Below, in pieces: positions 34,461 to 43,535 of a DNA stretch of 64,000 nt (position 1 is the stretch's first letter; the number at the start of each line of letters is the position of its first letter). The translations under genes were made by a program, and so were the position numbers. The stretch comes from Pseudomonas taiwanensis DSM 21245 (GTDB lineage Bacteria > Pseudomonadota > Gammaproteobacteria > Pseudomonadales > Pseudomonadaceae): NCBI RefSeq assembly GCF_000425785.1, contig NZ_AUEC01000019.1, positions 62,001-126,000 on the forward strand. Reading direction: 5' to 3'. The notes beneath the pieces are model-generated. The model searched no databases, had not been told where the DNA came from, and worked only from the letters and a program-made list of their open reading frames with translations.

Positions 34461-35852
34461 ATGAGACCCTTCTGGCTGCAACAGGCCCTGGATTCCGAAC
34501 AGGCGGCTGTTTGCCCACCGCTGCAGGGCGATGCCCGCTGTGATGTCTGCATCGTCGGTGGCGGCTACACCGGGCTATGGACAGCACTGATGCTCAAGCA
34601 AGCGGTGCCAGCACTGGATGTATTGCTGATCGAGGCGGATATCTGCGGCGCTGGGGCCAGTGGGCGCAACGGCGGATGCGCGCTGTCGTGGTCGGCCAAG
34701 TATTTCACCTTGGAGCGTCTGTTCGGGGTGGCTGAGGCGGTGCGCCTGGTGCGCGAGTCCGAGCGCAGTATCAGCGCCATCGGCGCGTTTTGCGCCGAGC
34801 ATGGCATTGACTGCGACTACCGACTGGATGGCACGCTGTACACCGCTACCAATCCGGCCCAGGTGGGGGCCACCGACGCAGTGATCGCAGCGCTGGAGCA
34901 GAAGGGGATCAATTCGTTCCAGCGTTTGCCGCTGGAACAGGTGCAGCGCCTGGCCGGTTCGGCGCGACACCTGGAGGGCTGGTTCTCTCCGGCTGCCGCC
35001 ACCGTGCAGCCGGGGCGCCTGGTGCGCGGCCTGCGCCGGGTGGCCCTGCAGCTGGGGGTGCGAATCCATGAAGGCACGGCCATGACCGGGCTTGAGCATG
35101 GCGCTCCGGTGCAGGTGCGCACTGCCCACGGTACGGTCCGTGCCGACCGCGTGGTGCTTGGTCTCAATGCCTGGATGGCGCGGGCATTCGCGCAGTTCGA
35201 ACGCACCGTGGCCATCGTTTCCAGCGATATGGTGATCACCGAGCCGTGCCCCGAGTTGCTCCAGGAAATCGGCCTCGACAGCGGCATCAGCGTGCTCGAT
35301 TCGCGCATTTTCGTGCATTACTACCACAACACCTCTGACGGCCGGCTGATGCTCGGCAAGGGCGGCAATACCTTCGCCTATGGTGGGCGCATGCTGCCAG
35401 TGTTCGACCAACCGTCGCCGTACCGGCCCTTGCTGCGCGAGAGCCTCGGCGCGTTCTTCCCAGCGCTGGCCGATGTGCCTCTGGCGGCCAGCTGGAACGG
35501 GCCCTCGGACCGTTCGGTGACCGGTTTGCCGTTCTTTGGCCGGTTGGATGGGCAAGGCAACGTGTTCTATGGCTTCGGCTATTCCGGCAGCGGTGTAGGG
35601 CCTTGCCACATGGGCGGGCAGATTCTCTCGTCGCTTGCGCTGGGGCTGGACAACCCATGGACCCGTTCGCCACTGGTCAACGGACCGCTGGGCCTGTTCC
35701 CGCCAGAGCCGATTCGCTACCTGGGCTCGTTGATGGTGCGCAATGCCATTCGGCGCAAGGAGCGCGCCGAGGACCAGGGTGTAAGGCCGCGGCGGCTGGA
35801 CGTGCGGCTGGCACGGTTCGCGGCGGCGGCGGGTAAGTCTGACAAGGCCTGA
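34461..35852 (+). CDS. FAD-dependent oxidoreductase (DAO family, aminophosphonate oxidoreductase-like)
   Basis: A 463-residue flavoprotein. The ADP-binding motif is CDVCIVGGGYTGLWTALML (about residues 29-47); GASGRNGG near 70 and the C-terminal GFGYSGSGVG complete the DAO fold. Such enzymes oxidise amine groups with FAD. The first 80 residues resemble the family termed putative aminophosphonate oxidoreductase, which occurs near 2-aminoethylphosphonate uptake genes; from memory the match is good but unverified. It follows an OPA-type transporter in one operon. Alternatives are a PuuB-like polyamine or an amino-acid oxidase. Confidence 0.82.
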   Translation: MRPFWLQQALDSEQAAVCPPLQGDARCDVCIVGGGYTGLWTALMLKQAVPALDVLLIEADICGAGASGRNGGCALSWSAKYFTLERLFGVAEAVRLVRESERSISAIGAFCAEHGIDCDYRLDGTLYTATNPAQVGATDAVIAALEQKGINSFQRLPLEQVQRLAGSARHLEGWFSPAAATVQPGRLVRGLRRVALQLGVRIHEGTAMTGLEHGAPVQVRTAHGTVRADRVVLGLNAWMARAFAQFERTVAIVSSDMVITEPCPELLQEIGLDSGISVLDSRIFVHYYHNTSDGRLMLGKGGNTFAYGGRMLPVFDQPSPYRPLLRESLGAFFPALADVPLAASWNGPSDRSVTGLPFFGRLDGQGNVFYGFGYSGSGVGPCHMGGQILSSLALGLDNPWTRSPLVNGPLGLFPPEPIRYLGSLMVRNAIRRKERAEDQGVRPRRLDVRLARFAAAAGKSDKA

Positions 35853-35992
35853 GTGGCTCTGGGCGTGTAGGCGCTGGCTTGCCAGCGCTTGGGCGAAGAT
35901 TTCTTGTCGAACCATCGCCCGAGGGCGTATAAACTGCACCCACTTTTGGCCGGTCGCTTCCTGAACCGGCCGCTGAAACAAAGAGAGTCGAC

Positions 35993-36703
35993 ATGGGCGC
36001 ACAGTGGAAAGCCAAACATAAAGAAGCCGCGGCCAACGCCAAAGGCAAGATCATGGGCAAGCTGTCCAAAGAGATCCAGATTGCCGCCAAGTCCGGCGCC
36101 GATCCCGACATGAACCCGCGTCTGCGCCTGGCCATCGAACAGGCCAAGAAGGCCTCGATGACCCGTGAAACCCTGGAACGGGCGATCCGCAAGGGCGCAG
36201 GGCTCGATGGCGACGCGGTGCAGTATCAGGCTGTGAGCTACGAGGGCTTCGCACCGCACCAGGTGCCGCTGATCGTCGAGTGCCTGACCGATAACGTCAA
36301 CCGCACCGTCGCCCAGATCCGCGTGCTGTTCCGCAAGGGCCAGCTGGGTGCCAGCGGTTCGGTGGCCTGGGACTTCAACCACGTTGGCCTGATCGAGGCG
36401 ACCCCGAACGGTGACGCCGACCCGGAAATGGCCGCCATCGAGGCCGGCGCCCAGGACTTCGAAGAAGGCGAGGAAGAGGGTTCGACCTTGTTCATCACCG
36501 ACACCACCGACTTGGACGCCGTGCAGAAGGCGCTGCCAGAGCATGGTTTCACCGTGACCTCGGCGAAAATCGGCTACACCCCGAAGAACCCGGTAAGCGC
36601 TGCCAGCCTGAGCGCTGAAGCCCTGGCCGAGGTCGAGGCATTCCTCGAAGCGATCGACGAAAACGACGATGTGCAGAACGTCTACGTCGGCCTGACTGCC
36701 TGA
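35993..36703 (+). CDS. YebC/PmpR-family protein (YeeN-like)
   Basis: A 236-residue protein of the YebC family, regarded as transcriptional regulators or translation factors. Motifs present: [27 protein letters not shown] (about 17-43, read in parts), [20 protein letters not shown] and the acidic C-terminus [13 protein letters not shown]. It looks closer to the YeeN branch than to the ruvC-linked YebC, so it is probably a second copy. AAAGAGAG precedes the ATG. Monocistronic; a hairpin/REP-like sequence follows at 36724-36775. Confidence 0.88.
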   Translation: MGAQWKAKHKEAAANAKGKIMGKLSKEIQIAAKSGADPDMNPRLRLAIEQAKKASMTRETLERAIRKGAGLDGDAVQYQAVSYEGFAPHQVPLIVECLTDNVNRTVAQIRVLFRKGQLGASGSVAWDFNHVGLIEATPNGDADPEMAAIEAGAQDFEEGEEEGSTLFITDTTDLDAVQKALPEHGFTVTSAKIGYTPKNPVSAASLSAEALAEVEAFLEAIDENDDVQNVYVGLTA

Positions 36704-36723
36704 AGACAGGGGCCGCGTTGCGT

Positions 36724-36775
36724 CCCAATCGCCGGCAAGCCGGTTCCTGCAGGGGCTGGGGGGCTGGCGATTGGG
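36724..36775. repeat. Long-range hairpin with REP-like core after the YebC gene
   Basis: CCCAATCGCC (36724-36733) pairs with GGCGATTGGG (36766-36775); the loop contains GCCGGCAAGCCGG, a REP-like palindrome. It may act as a terminator or transcript stabiliser between the YebC and LysR genes. Confidence 0.5.
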
Positions 36776-36803
36776 CATGGCGCTCCCTTGCTGGAAGGCT
36801 TGA

Positions 36804-37748
36804 ATGAACCCCACCTTCACCTCCCTCAGCCTCGCTCACCTGCGTACGCTTGACTGCCTCCTGCAGTTGAAGAACCTCAGCCATGCAGCCGAGCGCCTGG
36901 GCGTCAGCCAGTCGGCCCTAAGCCGTCAATTGGCCCATCTGCGCGAAGCGTTCGACGACCCGCTGCTGGTGCGACAGGGCCGCGGCTATGTGCTCAGCGA
37001 GTATGCCGAAGCCTTGGTCGAACCGCTGCGTCAGGTGCTGGAAGAGCTCCAGGCCCTGCGCCAGCCAGCGGCCTTCGACCCAGCCCGTTGCGAGCGTCGG
37101 TTCTGTCTGGCTGCCTCCGATTACGTCGCCGAACATATGCTGCCGCTGCTGGTGGCAGCGCTGGAGCGCGAAGCGCCGGGCATAAGCCTGGAGTACCGCA
37201 CCTGGCAGGCTGGCCAGTATGCGCTTCTGGCCAGTGGTGAGATCGACCTGGCCACGACCCTGTTCGATGAGTCTCCACCCAACCTGCACGGCCGCCTGCT
37301 GGGCGAGGACCGTGCGGTGTGCCTGATGCGTCAGGACCATCCGCTCACAGCATTCGAAGCCTTGAGCCAGGAGGACTACCTGGCGTTCAAGCATGTGCGT
37401 ATCTCAGGTGGCGGCGACAAGGACAGCTTCATCGATCGCCACCTGCGCGCCCAAGGCCTGCAGCGGCGGGTTGGCCTGGAAGTGCCGTTCTTTTCCGCCA
37501 CCGTGCAGGTGGTCGGCAACAGCCAGGCTGTGGCGACCGTTCCCGAACACATCGCCCGCCAATTGTGCCGGCTGCACCCACTGGCCTGGCGACCGCTGGG
37601 CTTTATCGAGCACACCCAACGCTACTGGGTGGTGTGGCACCAGCGCCTGCAGGCATCTGCTGAGCATCGCTGGTTGCGCAACCGAGTCTTCGAGCTGTGG
37701 CGGCAATCGCAGTTCGGTGTACAGGGCGGTCATGCGCCTTTGCCATAG
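36804..37748 (+). CDS. LysR-family transcriptional regulator upstream of the decarboxylase
   Basis: A 314-residue LysR protein (helix-turn-helix LSHAAERLGVSQSALSRQLAHLREAF, residues about 25-50). It lies 203 bases before the aromatic amino-acid decarboxylase gene on the same strand, the same order as in P. putida KT2440 (from memory), and is the likely regulator of that gene. Effector unknown. Confidence 0.87.
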   Translation: MNPTFTSLSLAHLRTLDCLLQLKNLSHAAERLGVSQSALSRQLAHLREAFDDPLLVRQGRGYVLSEYAEALVEPLRQVLEELQALRQPAAFDPARCERRFCLAASDYVAEHMLPLLVAALEREAPGISLEYRTWQAGQYALLASGEIDLATTLFDESPPNLHGRLLGEDRAVCLMRQDHPLTAFEALSQEDYLAFKHVRISGGGDKDSFIDRHLRAQGLQRRVGLEVPFFSATVQVVGNSQAVATVPEHIARQLCRLHPLAWRPLGFIEHTQRYWVVWHQRLQASAEHRWLRNRVFELWRQSQFGVQGGHAPLP

Positions 37749-37951
37749 CAGGTATGCGCCAAGTGGGGTTCTTCGGCGGCGTGGGGCTGCCTAGACTGGG
37801 GGACATCGTGGTGTCGGGGCTGGCCCTTTTCGTGGGTGAAGCCGTTCCTGCAGGACTGCGCTGTTTTCGGAGCCAGTGAGTAATCTGTGGGAGCGGGCGT
37901 GCTTGTGCAAAGAGCGGCACTGACGCCAGGCACCCCCAAAGGAGACTGAGC

Positions 37952-39364
37952 GTGACCCCCGAACAATTTCGCCAGTATGGCCACCAACTGATCGACTTGA
38001 TCGCAGACTATCGGCAAGGTATCGCCGAGCGCCCGGTCATGGCACAGGTTGAGCCGGGCTATCTCAAGTCGGCATTGCCCGATGCAGCGCCGCAGAAGGC
38101 CGAGCCGTTCGAGGCAATTCTCGACGACGTCAACCACCTGCTGATGCCTGGCCTGTCGCACTGGCAGCACCCGAATTTCTTCGGCTACTTCCCGTCCAAC
38201 GGCACGCTGTCGTCGGTCCTGGGCGACTTCCTCAGCACCGGCCTGGGCGTGCTCGGGCTGTCCTGGCAATCCAGTCCGGCACTCAGCGAGCTGGAAGAGA
38301 CCACCCTGGATTGGCTGCGCCAATTGTTGGGTTTGTCGGCACAGTGGAGCGGGGTTATCCAGGACACCGCTTCGACCAGCACCCTGGTGGCGCTGATCTG
38401 CGCGCGCGAACGAGCCACCGGGTACGCCTTGGTGCGGGGTGGCCTGCAGGCCGAGGCAAAACCGTTGGTCGTGTATGTCAGCGCCCACGCGCACAGTTCG
38501 GTGGACAAGGCAGCGTTGCTGGCGGGTTTCGGACGCGACAACATTCGCCTGATCGCCGTTGACGAACAGTTCGCCATGCGCCCTGAGGCACTACGCGAGG
38601 CCATCGTGCAGGACCTGGCAGCGGGCAATCAGCCCTGTGCGGTCGTCGCCACCACCGGCACCACCGCCACCACCGCGCTCGATCCGCTCCGTTCGATTGG
38701 CGAGATCGCCCAGGCGCATGGCTTGTGGCTGCACGTTGATTCGGCCATGGCTGGTTCGGCGATGATCCTGCCGGAATTCCGCTGGATGTGGGATGGCATT
38801 GAGCTGGCCGACTCGGTGGTGGTCAATGCCCACAAGTGGTTGGGCGTGGCCTTCGACTGCTCGATCTACTATGTGCGCGACCCACAGCATTTGATCCGGG
38901 TGATGAGCACCAACCCCAGCTACCTGCAGTCGGCGGTGGATGACGAGGTGAAGAACCTGCGCGATTGGGGGATCCCATTGGGTCGTCGGTTCCGCGCGTT
39001 GAAGCTGTGGTTCATGTTGCGAAGCGAGGGGGTAGAGGCCTTGCAGCAACGCTTGCGCCGGGACCTGGAAAACGCCCGCTGGCTGGCCGAGCAGGTGCAG
39101 GCTACGGCGCAATGGGCGCTGTTGGCACCTGTGCAATTGCAGACGTTGTGCATTCGCCATTGTCCAGCAGGGTTGGATGGCGAGGCGCTGGATACCCACA
39201 CCAAGGGCTGGGCGCAACGGCTCAATGCCTCGGGGGATGCTTATGTCACGCCGGCTACCCTGGATGGGCGCTGGATGGTGCGAGTGTCGGTGGGGGCTCT
39301 GCCGACCGAGCGAGAGCATGTGGAGCGGTTGTGGGAGCGGTTACAGCAAATCGTCAACGACTGA
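37952..39364 (+). CDS. Aromatic-L-amino-acid (DOPA) decarboxylase
   Basis: A 470-residue fold-I, group II PLP decarboxylase. The PLP lysine is in VVNAHKWLGV (about residue 296), the aspartate partner in WLHVDSAMAG and the stacking residue region in VSAHAHSSVDKA. The early motif LSHWQHPNFFGYFPSN is typical. It converts aromatic amino acids (DOPA, tryptophan or 5-hydroxytryptophan) to amines; the P. putida homologue is reported to be a DOPA decarboxylase. CAAAGGAG precedes a GTG start. A strong hairpin follows. Confidence 0.92.
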   Translation: MTPEQFRQYGHQLIDLIADYRQGIAERPVMAQVEPGYLKSALPDAAPQKAEPFEAILDDVNHLLMPGLSHWQHPNFFGYFPSNGTLSSVLGDFLSTGLGVLGLSWQSSPALSELEETTLDWLRQLLGLSAQWSGVIQDTASTSTLVALICARERATGYALVRGGLQAEAKPLVVYVSAHAHSSVDKAALLAGFGRDNIRLIAVDEQFAMRPEALREAIVQDLAAGNQPCAVVATTGTTATTALDPLRSIGEIAQAHGLWLHVDSAMAGSAMILPEFRWMWDGIELADSVVVNAHKWLGVAFDCSIYYVRDPQHLIRVMSTNPSYLQSAVDDEVKNLRDWGIPLGRRFRALKLWFMLRSEGVEALQQRLRRDLENARWLAEQVQATAQWALLAPVQLQTLCIRHCPAGLDGEALDTHTKGWAQRLNASGDAYVTPATLDGRWMVRVSVGALPTEREHVERLWERLQQIVND

Positions 39365-39366
39365 AA

Positions 39367-39393
39367 CAAGGGGGCCGCTAAGCGGCCCCCTTG
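39367..39393. terminator. Bidirectional hairpin terminator
   Basis: A 12-base stem CAAGGGGGCCGC / GCGGCCCCCTTG with loop TAA lies between the convergent decarboxylase and MHS transporter genes. GTCCATCA follows rather than a T-run. Confidence 0.75.
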
Positions 39394-39397
39394 TCCA

Positions 39398-40771
39398 TCA
39401 ATGTCCTACTGTCTGAAAGCTGCCTTTGCGGCTGGCCTCGTAGGCTTCTTTTTCCATCGGCTTGGCCTGTGGGTTACCCAGGTCTTCCATTGCCAGGCGG
39501 TGGGTTTCCGGTGCCAGGTAGGCAGCGAAGGCGCACACGCAGGTGATGAGGAACGCCAAACCGCCGATCACCAGTGGGATGTTGTCCGAACCTGGCGGGG
39601 CAACGAAGGCGAACAGCGCCGGCAGCATGGCGGTGAGCATGGTGCCGATGTTCTGTGCGATGGCCATGGCCGAGACCCGGTAGCGGGTCTGGAACAGCTC
39701 TGGATAGAAGCTTGGGAACACCGCGTTGTAGCCTTGGTACACCAGACCCCACATCACGATCGAGGCGACGAAGGCCATCGGTACGTTCTGGATGCTGATC
39801 GCATACAGGTAGACGAAGGCTAGCAGACCAGAGCCCAGGCAACCGGCAATCATGGTCGGGCGACGACCGATCTTGTCCGAGAGGTTGCCGACGAACGGAA
39901 TCACCAACACTGCAACGATGTTGCCGACCACCGGAATCCACAGGTAAACGCTCTTGTCGAAGCCAATGCCGTAGGCCGGCTGTACTGCGTAGGCTGCACC
40001 GAAGATGGTGGCCACGACCGGGATCACGTTCATCAGTGCCATGAACATCACCAGCACCATGTGCTTCCAGCTGTGACGGAAAGCTTCTTTGACGGGCGAC
40101 TTGGCGACTTTGTCCTGCTTCTCTTCTTTCACGAAGGCTGGGGTTTCATGCACTTCCCGGCGGATGATGAAGCCCGCTACCAGCACCAGGGCGCTCATCA
40201 GGAACGGAATACGCCAGCCCCAATCGTTGAAGGCTTCACTTGGCATGAAGTAGGCCAGCGGCAGGAATACCGCGGCGGCCATGACCTGACCGGCCTGTAC
40301 GCCCTGCAGTGTGAAGCTGGCGTAGTAGCCGCGCCGGCCGAACGGAGCGTGCTCCATGATCATCGAACTGGCGCCGGAGATTTCGCCGGCCACGGCAAAG
40401 CCTTGGACCAGGCGCAGCAACACCAGCAGTGCCGGGGCCAGCAGGCCGATGTCGTGGTAGGTAGGCAGCAGGCCGACAGCCATCGTCGACAGGCCCATCA
40501 GGAACATGCACAGCAGCAGTACGTTCTTGCGCCCGCGGGTATCACCCCAGTGGCCGAGCACGAAGGCGCCGACCGGACGGGCCAGGTAGCCGACACCGTA
40601 GGTGGCCAGCGAAGCGATGATGGCCATTTTCGGGTCGGTGTTGGGGAAGAAGATCTGCGGGAAGATCAGGGCCGCAGCTTGCGCGTAAATGAAGAAGTCG
40701 TAGTACTCGAGTGCCGAGCCGATCCATCCGCTGGCGGTCGCCTTCTTGGCTTGAGAGCTGGAGTGGGCCAT
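39398..40771 (-). CDS. MHS-family MFS transporter (possible shikimate/dehydroshikimate permease)
   Basis: A 457-residue, 12-helix proton symporter. MHS motifs: IGSALEYYDFFIYAQAAAL (about 17-35), GHWGDTRGRKNVLL (about 78-91) and FGRRGYYASF. It is divergent from quiC across 512 bases. That context suggests import of shikimate, dehydroshikimate, quinate or protocatechuate-type acids; the substrate is inferred only from neighbours. Confidence 0.87.
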   Translation of the reverse strand: MAHSSSQAKKATASGWIGSALEYYDFFIYAQAAALIFPQIFFPNTDPKMAIIASLATYGVGYLARPVGAFVLGHWGDTRGRKNVLLLCMFLMGLSTMAVGLLPTYHDIGLLAPALLVLLRLVQGFAVAGEISGASSMIMEHAPFGRRGYYASFTLQGVQAGQVMAAAVFLPLAYFMPSEAFNDWGWRIPFLMSALVLVAGFIIRREVHETPAFVKEEKQDKVAKSPVKEAFRHSWKHMVLVMFMALMNVIPVVATIFGAAYAVQPAYGIGFDKSVYLWIPVVGNIVAVLVIPFVGNLSDKIGRRPTMIAGCLGSGLLAFVYLYAISIQNVPMAFVASIVMWGLVYQGYNAVFPSFYPELFQTRYRVSAMAIAQNIGTMLTAMLPALFAFVAPPGSDNIPLVIGGLAFLITCVCAFAAYLAPETHRLAMEDLGNPQAKPMEKEAYEASRKGSFQTVGH

Positions 40772-41283
40772 CGTTGTCTCCGTTGTTCTTGTTGGTTACC
40801 GCACGGCTGGCAGCGTTCGCGAGGCGCGACAAGGGGCCAGACGTAGCGATCGATATCGGGAGTAGGGGCGTTGCTAAATGGCGCGCAATCGCGGATGGGA
40901 AGTGCGAAGGGAGAGCGAGCGAGCAGGTGCGGATCGCAAGGCGACTGGAGTGTGCATAGGTCGGTACCCGGTTTATTGAACTTATTATGTGGTGATACTG
41001 GGCTCTTCAGCGCAGGTTCCGCCGAACGACCTTCTGGGCAGAATCGGATCTTCGGTTTACCTGCGTCTGGAATTCATAGTTGCGCACGGGTTGGCATTTG
41101 ATCAATTCATCGAAACGGGTTTTGTTCGGTAATCGAACACAAAACTAACCATTTCGTACAAACCAATTGCTGACAGGACTTTACCTGCGAATAATTGATC
41201 GTGCCAGAAACCTGTTCGAGGTTTCGGCACCGTCGTCCTCCGCGCAGGCCCCGCGCCGCGCTCCAATAACAAGGTATTCCAGC
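40772..41283. other. Intergenic region between divergent MHS transporter and quiC
   Basis: 512 bases without a credible gene. It must hold the divergent promoters. The only strong signal is the PcaR-like palindrome at 41124-41138; the rest shows no repeat, RNA gene or conserved motif to my eye. Confidence 0.6.
41124..41138. promoter_or_regulatory. PcaR-like operator upstream of quiC
   Basis: GTTCGGTAATCGAAC is a perfect 5-5-5 palindrome. It differs at two positions from the published P. putida PcaR site GTTCGATAATCGCAC (from memory). It lies 146 bases upstream of the quiC ATG, in the divergent promoter region. PcaR responds to beta-ketoadipate, a later intermediate of the protocatechuate pathway that QuiC feeds. 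Confidence 0.6.
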
Positions 41284-43191
41284 ATGCAGCGTTCGATAGC
41301 CACCGTGTCCTTGAGCGGCACTCTGCCGGAAAAGCTCGAAGCCATCGCCGCCGCCGGTTTTGACGGCGTTGAAATCTTCGAGAACGATCTGCTCTATTAC
41401 GCCGGTAGCCCACGTGAAATTCGGCAGATGTGCGCCGACCTGGGTATCGCCATCACTCTGTTCCAGCCGTTTCGCGATTTCGAAGGCTGCCGTCGTGAAC
41501 GCCTGCAGAAGAACATCGATCGGGCCGAACGCAAATTCGACTTGATGCAAGAGCTGGGTACCGACCTGGTCCTGGTGTGCAGCAACGTCCAGGCCGATGC
41601 GCTGAGCGAAGAGCAGATTCTGGTGGATGACCTGCGTCTGCTGGCCGAGCATGCCGGCAAGCGCGGTCTGCGCATCGGCTACGAAGCCTTGGCCTGGGGC
41701 CGCCATGTGAACACCTACCAGCAAGTCTGGAACCTGGTGCGCCAGGCTGACCATCCTGCGCTGGGCGTGATCCTCGACAGCTTCCACACCCTGTCGCTCA
41801 AGGGCGATCCGTCGGCGATCCGCGATATCCCCGGCGACAAGATCTTCTTCGTGCAGATGGCCGATGCGCCGATCCTGGCGATGGACGTGCTGGAGTGGAG
41901 CCGCCACTTCCGCTGCTTCCCAGGGCAAGGTGAAATGGATCTGGCGGGCTTCCTCGCACCGATTTTGGCGACTGGCTATCGTGGTCCGTTGTCGTTGGAG
42001 ATTTTCAACGACGGCTTCCGCGCGGCACCGGCACGGCAGAACGCCGCCGATGGCCTGCGTTCGCTGCTGTACCTTGAAGAGCAGACCCGCCTGCGCCTGG
42101 AGCAAGAAGCCACGCCCATCGAGCCGGGTGTGTTGTTCGCGCCACCGGCGGCCAGTGCCTATGACGGTGTCGAATTCCTTGAATTTGCAGTGGATGAGGC
42201 CGTTGGTGCGCGCCTTGGCGGTTGGCTCAAGCGCCTGGGCTTCGCCGAGGCTGGCCAGCACCGCAGCAAGGACGTGACGCTGCTGCGTCAGGGCGATATC
42301 AACATCGTGCTCAACGCCGAGCCGTATTCCTTCGGCCACAACTTCTTCGAGGCTCACGGCCCTTCACTGTGTGCCACGGCCTTGCGAGTCAAGGACGAGG
42401 AGGCGGCACTGCAGCGTGCGACGGCTTTCCGTGGTCAGCCGTTCCGCGGCCTGGTCGGCCCCAACGAATGTGAAGTGCCTGCGGTGCGTGCCCCGGACGG
42501 TAGCCTGATCTACCTGGTGCAGCAGGGGCGCGAAGGCCGCTCGCTGTACGATACCGACTTCTCCCTGGACCCTGAAGCGACTGCCAGTGGTGGCTTGCGC
42601 CGAATCGACCACATGGCTCTGGCCCTGCCGGCCGAGTCGCTGGACAGTTGGGTGCTGTTCTACAAGAGTCTCTTCGACTTCGCCGCCGACGACGAGGTGG
42701 TCTTGCCCGACCCATACGGCCTGGTGAAAAGCCGCGCCCTGCGCAGTCAGTGCGGTACCTTGCGTTTGCCGTTGAACATCTCGGAAAACCGTAACACCGC
42801 CATCGCCCACGCATTGTCCAGCTACCGGGGCTCGGGTGTTCATCACATCGCCTTCGATTGTGACGATATCTTCCGCGAAGTGGCCAGGGCCAAGGAGGCG
42901 GGAGTGCCGTTGCTGGAGATTCCGCTGAACTACTACGACGATCTGGCTGCGCGCTTCGATTTCGACGACGAATTCCTCAGCGAGCTGGCGTATTACAACG
43001 TGCTGTACGACCGCGATGCCCAGGGGGGGGAGTTGTTCCACGTCTACACCGAGGCGTTCGAGGAGCGTTTCTTCTTCGAAATCATCCAGCGCAAGGGGGG
43101 GTACGCCGGCTATGGTGCCGCCAACGTTGCGGTGCGTCTGGCGGCGATGGCCAAGCGGCGCAGTGGTGCGGCGCGCAAGCCGGTGTTGTGA
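41284..43191 (+). CDS. quiC: 3-dehydroshikimate dehydratase fused to an HPPD-like domain
   Basis: A 635-residue fusion. Residues 1-280 are a xylose-isomerase-like TIM barrel that dehydrates 3-dehydroshikimate to protocatechuate; the metal ligands Glu (IGYEALAWG), Asp (GVILDSFHT), Gln (FFVQMADAP) and Glu (PLSLEIFNDG) are all present. The remainder is a vicinal-oxygen-chelate domain like 4-hydroxyphenylpyruvate dioxygenase, with metal ligands His (RIDHMAL), His (VHHIAFDCDD) and Glu (FHVYTEAF). The ATG at 41284 was chosen as the barrel start (MQRSIATVSLSGTL). TetR and MHS transporter genes flank it. Confidence 0.93.
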   Translation: MQRSIATVSLSGTLPEKLEAIAAAGFDGVEIFENDLLYYAGSPREIRQMCADLGIAITLFQPFRDFEGCRRERLQKNIDRAERKFDLMQELGTDLVLVCSNVQADALSEEQILVDDLRLLAEHAGKRGLRIGYEALAWGRHVNTYQQVWNLVRQADHPALGVILDSFHTLSLKGDPSAIRDIPGDKIFFVQMADAPILAMDVLEWSRHFRCFPGQGEMDLAGFLAPILATGYRGPLSLEIFNDGFRAAPARQNAADGLRSLLYLEEQTRLRLEQEATPIEPGVLFAPPAASAYDGVEFLEFAVDEAVGARLGGWLKRLGFAEAGQHRSKDVTLLRQGDINIVLNAEPYSFGHNFFEAHGPSLCATALRVKDEEAALQRATAFRGQPFRGLVGPNECEVPAVRAPDGSLIYLVQQGREGRSLYDTDFSLDPEATASGGLRRIDHMALALPAESLDSWVLFYKSLFDFAADDEVVLPDPYGLVKSRALRSQCGTLRLPLNISENRNTAIAHALSSYRGSGVHHIAFDCDDIFREVARAKEAGVPLLEIPLNYYDDLAARFDFDDEFLSELAYYNVLYDRDAQGGELFHVYTEAFEERFFFEIIQRKGGYAGYGAANVAVRLAAMAKRRSGAARKPVL

Positions 43192-43216
43192 GCATGGCGT
43201 TAGGCTTTGGGGGCCT

Positions 43217-43431
43217 GTGAGATCGAGCGCCGCCCGCGCGGCGCATCGCGAGCAAGGCTCGCTCCTACGTCTGTTTCGGGCCAATGACGTCAGTGACAGG
43301 CGCGCGCGAGCGCCTTGCTTGTACGACCTGATATCGCGTCAAGCGCACATCTTTCAGGAATTATTGGCCCGGAATAGACGTAGGAGCGAGCCTTGCTCGC
43401 GATGCGCCGCGCAGGCGGGGTTCGATCTCAC
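43217..43431. repeat. 66-base inverted repeat pair (REPIN-like)
   Basis: The segment 43217-43282 and the reverse complement of 43366-43431 agree at about 61 of 66 bases, separated by 83 bases. The shared text includes GCATCGCGAGCAAGGCTCGC followed by TCCTACGTCT. It fills most of the 344-base gap between quiC and the TetR gene, which holds no gene. Each arm contains a REP-type palindrome (GCGAGCaagGCTCGC), and together they would form a very long hairpin. Confidence 0.85.
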
Positions 43432-43535
43432 AATCACCACACCCTCCGCGACGCCACCCGACCAACAGCGCGCTTCCCTGTATCGCTTCGCTCACGGATA
43501 ATCCTCGCATTCCAATAAACAGCCTGTGAGTGGGT

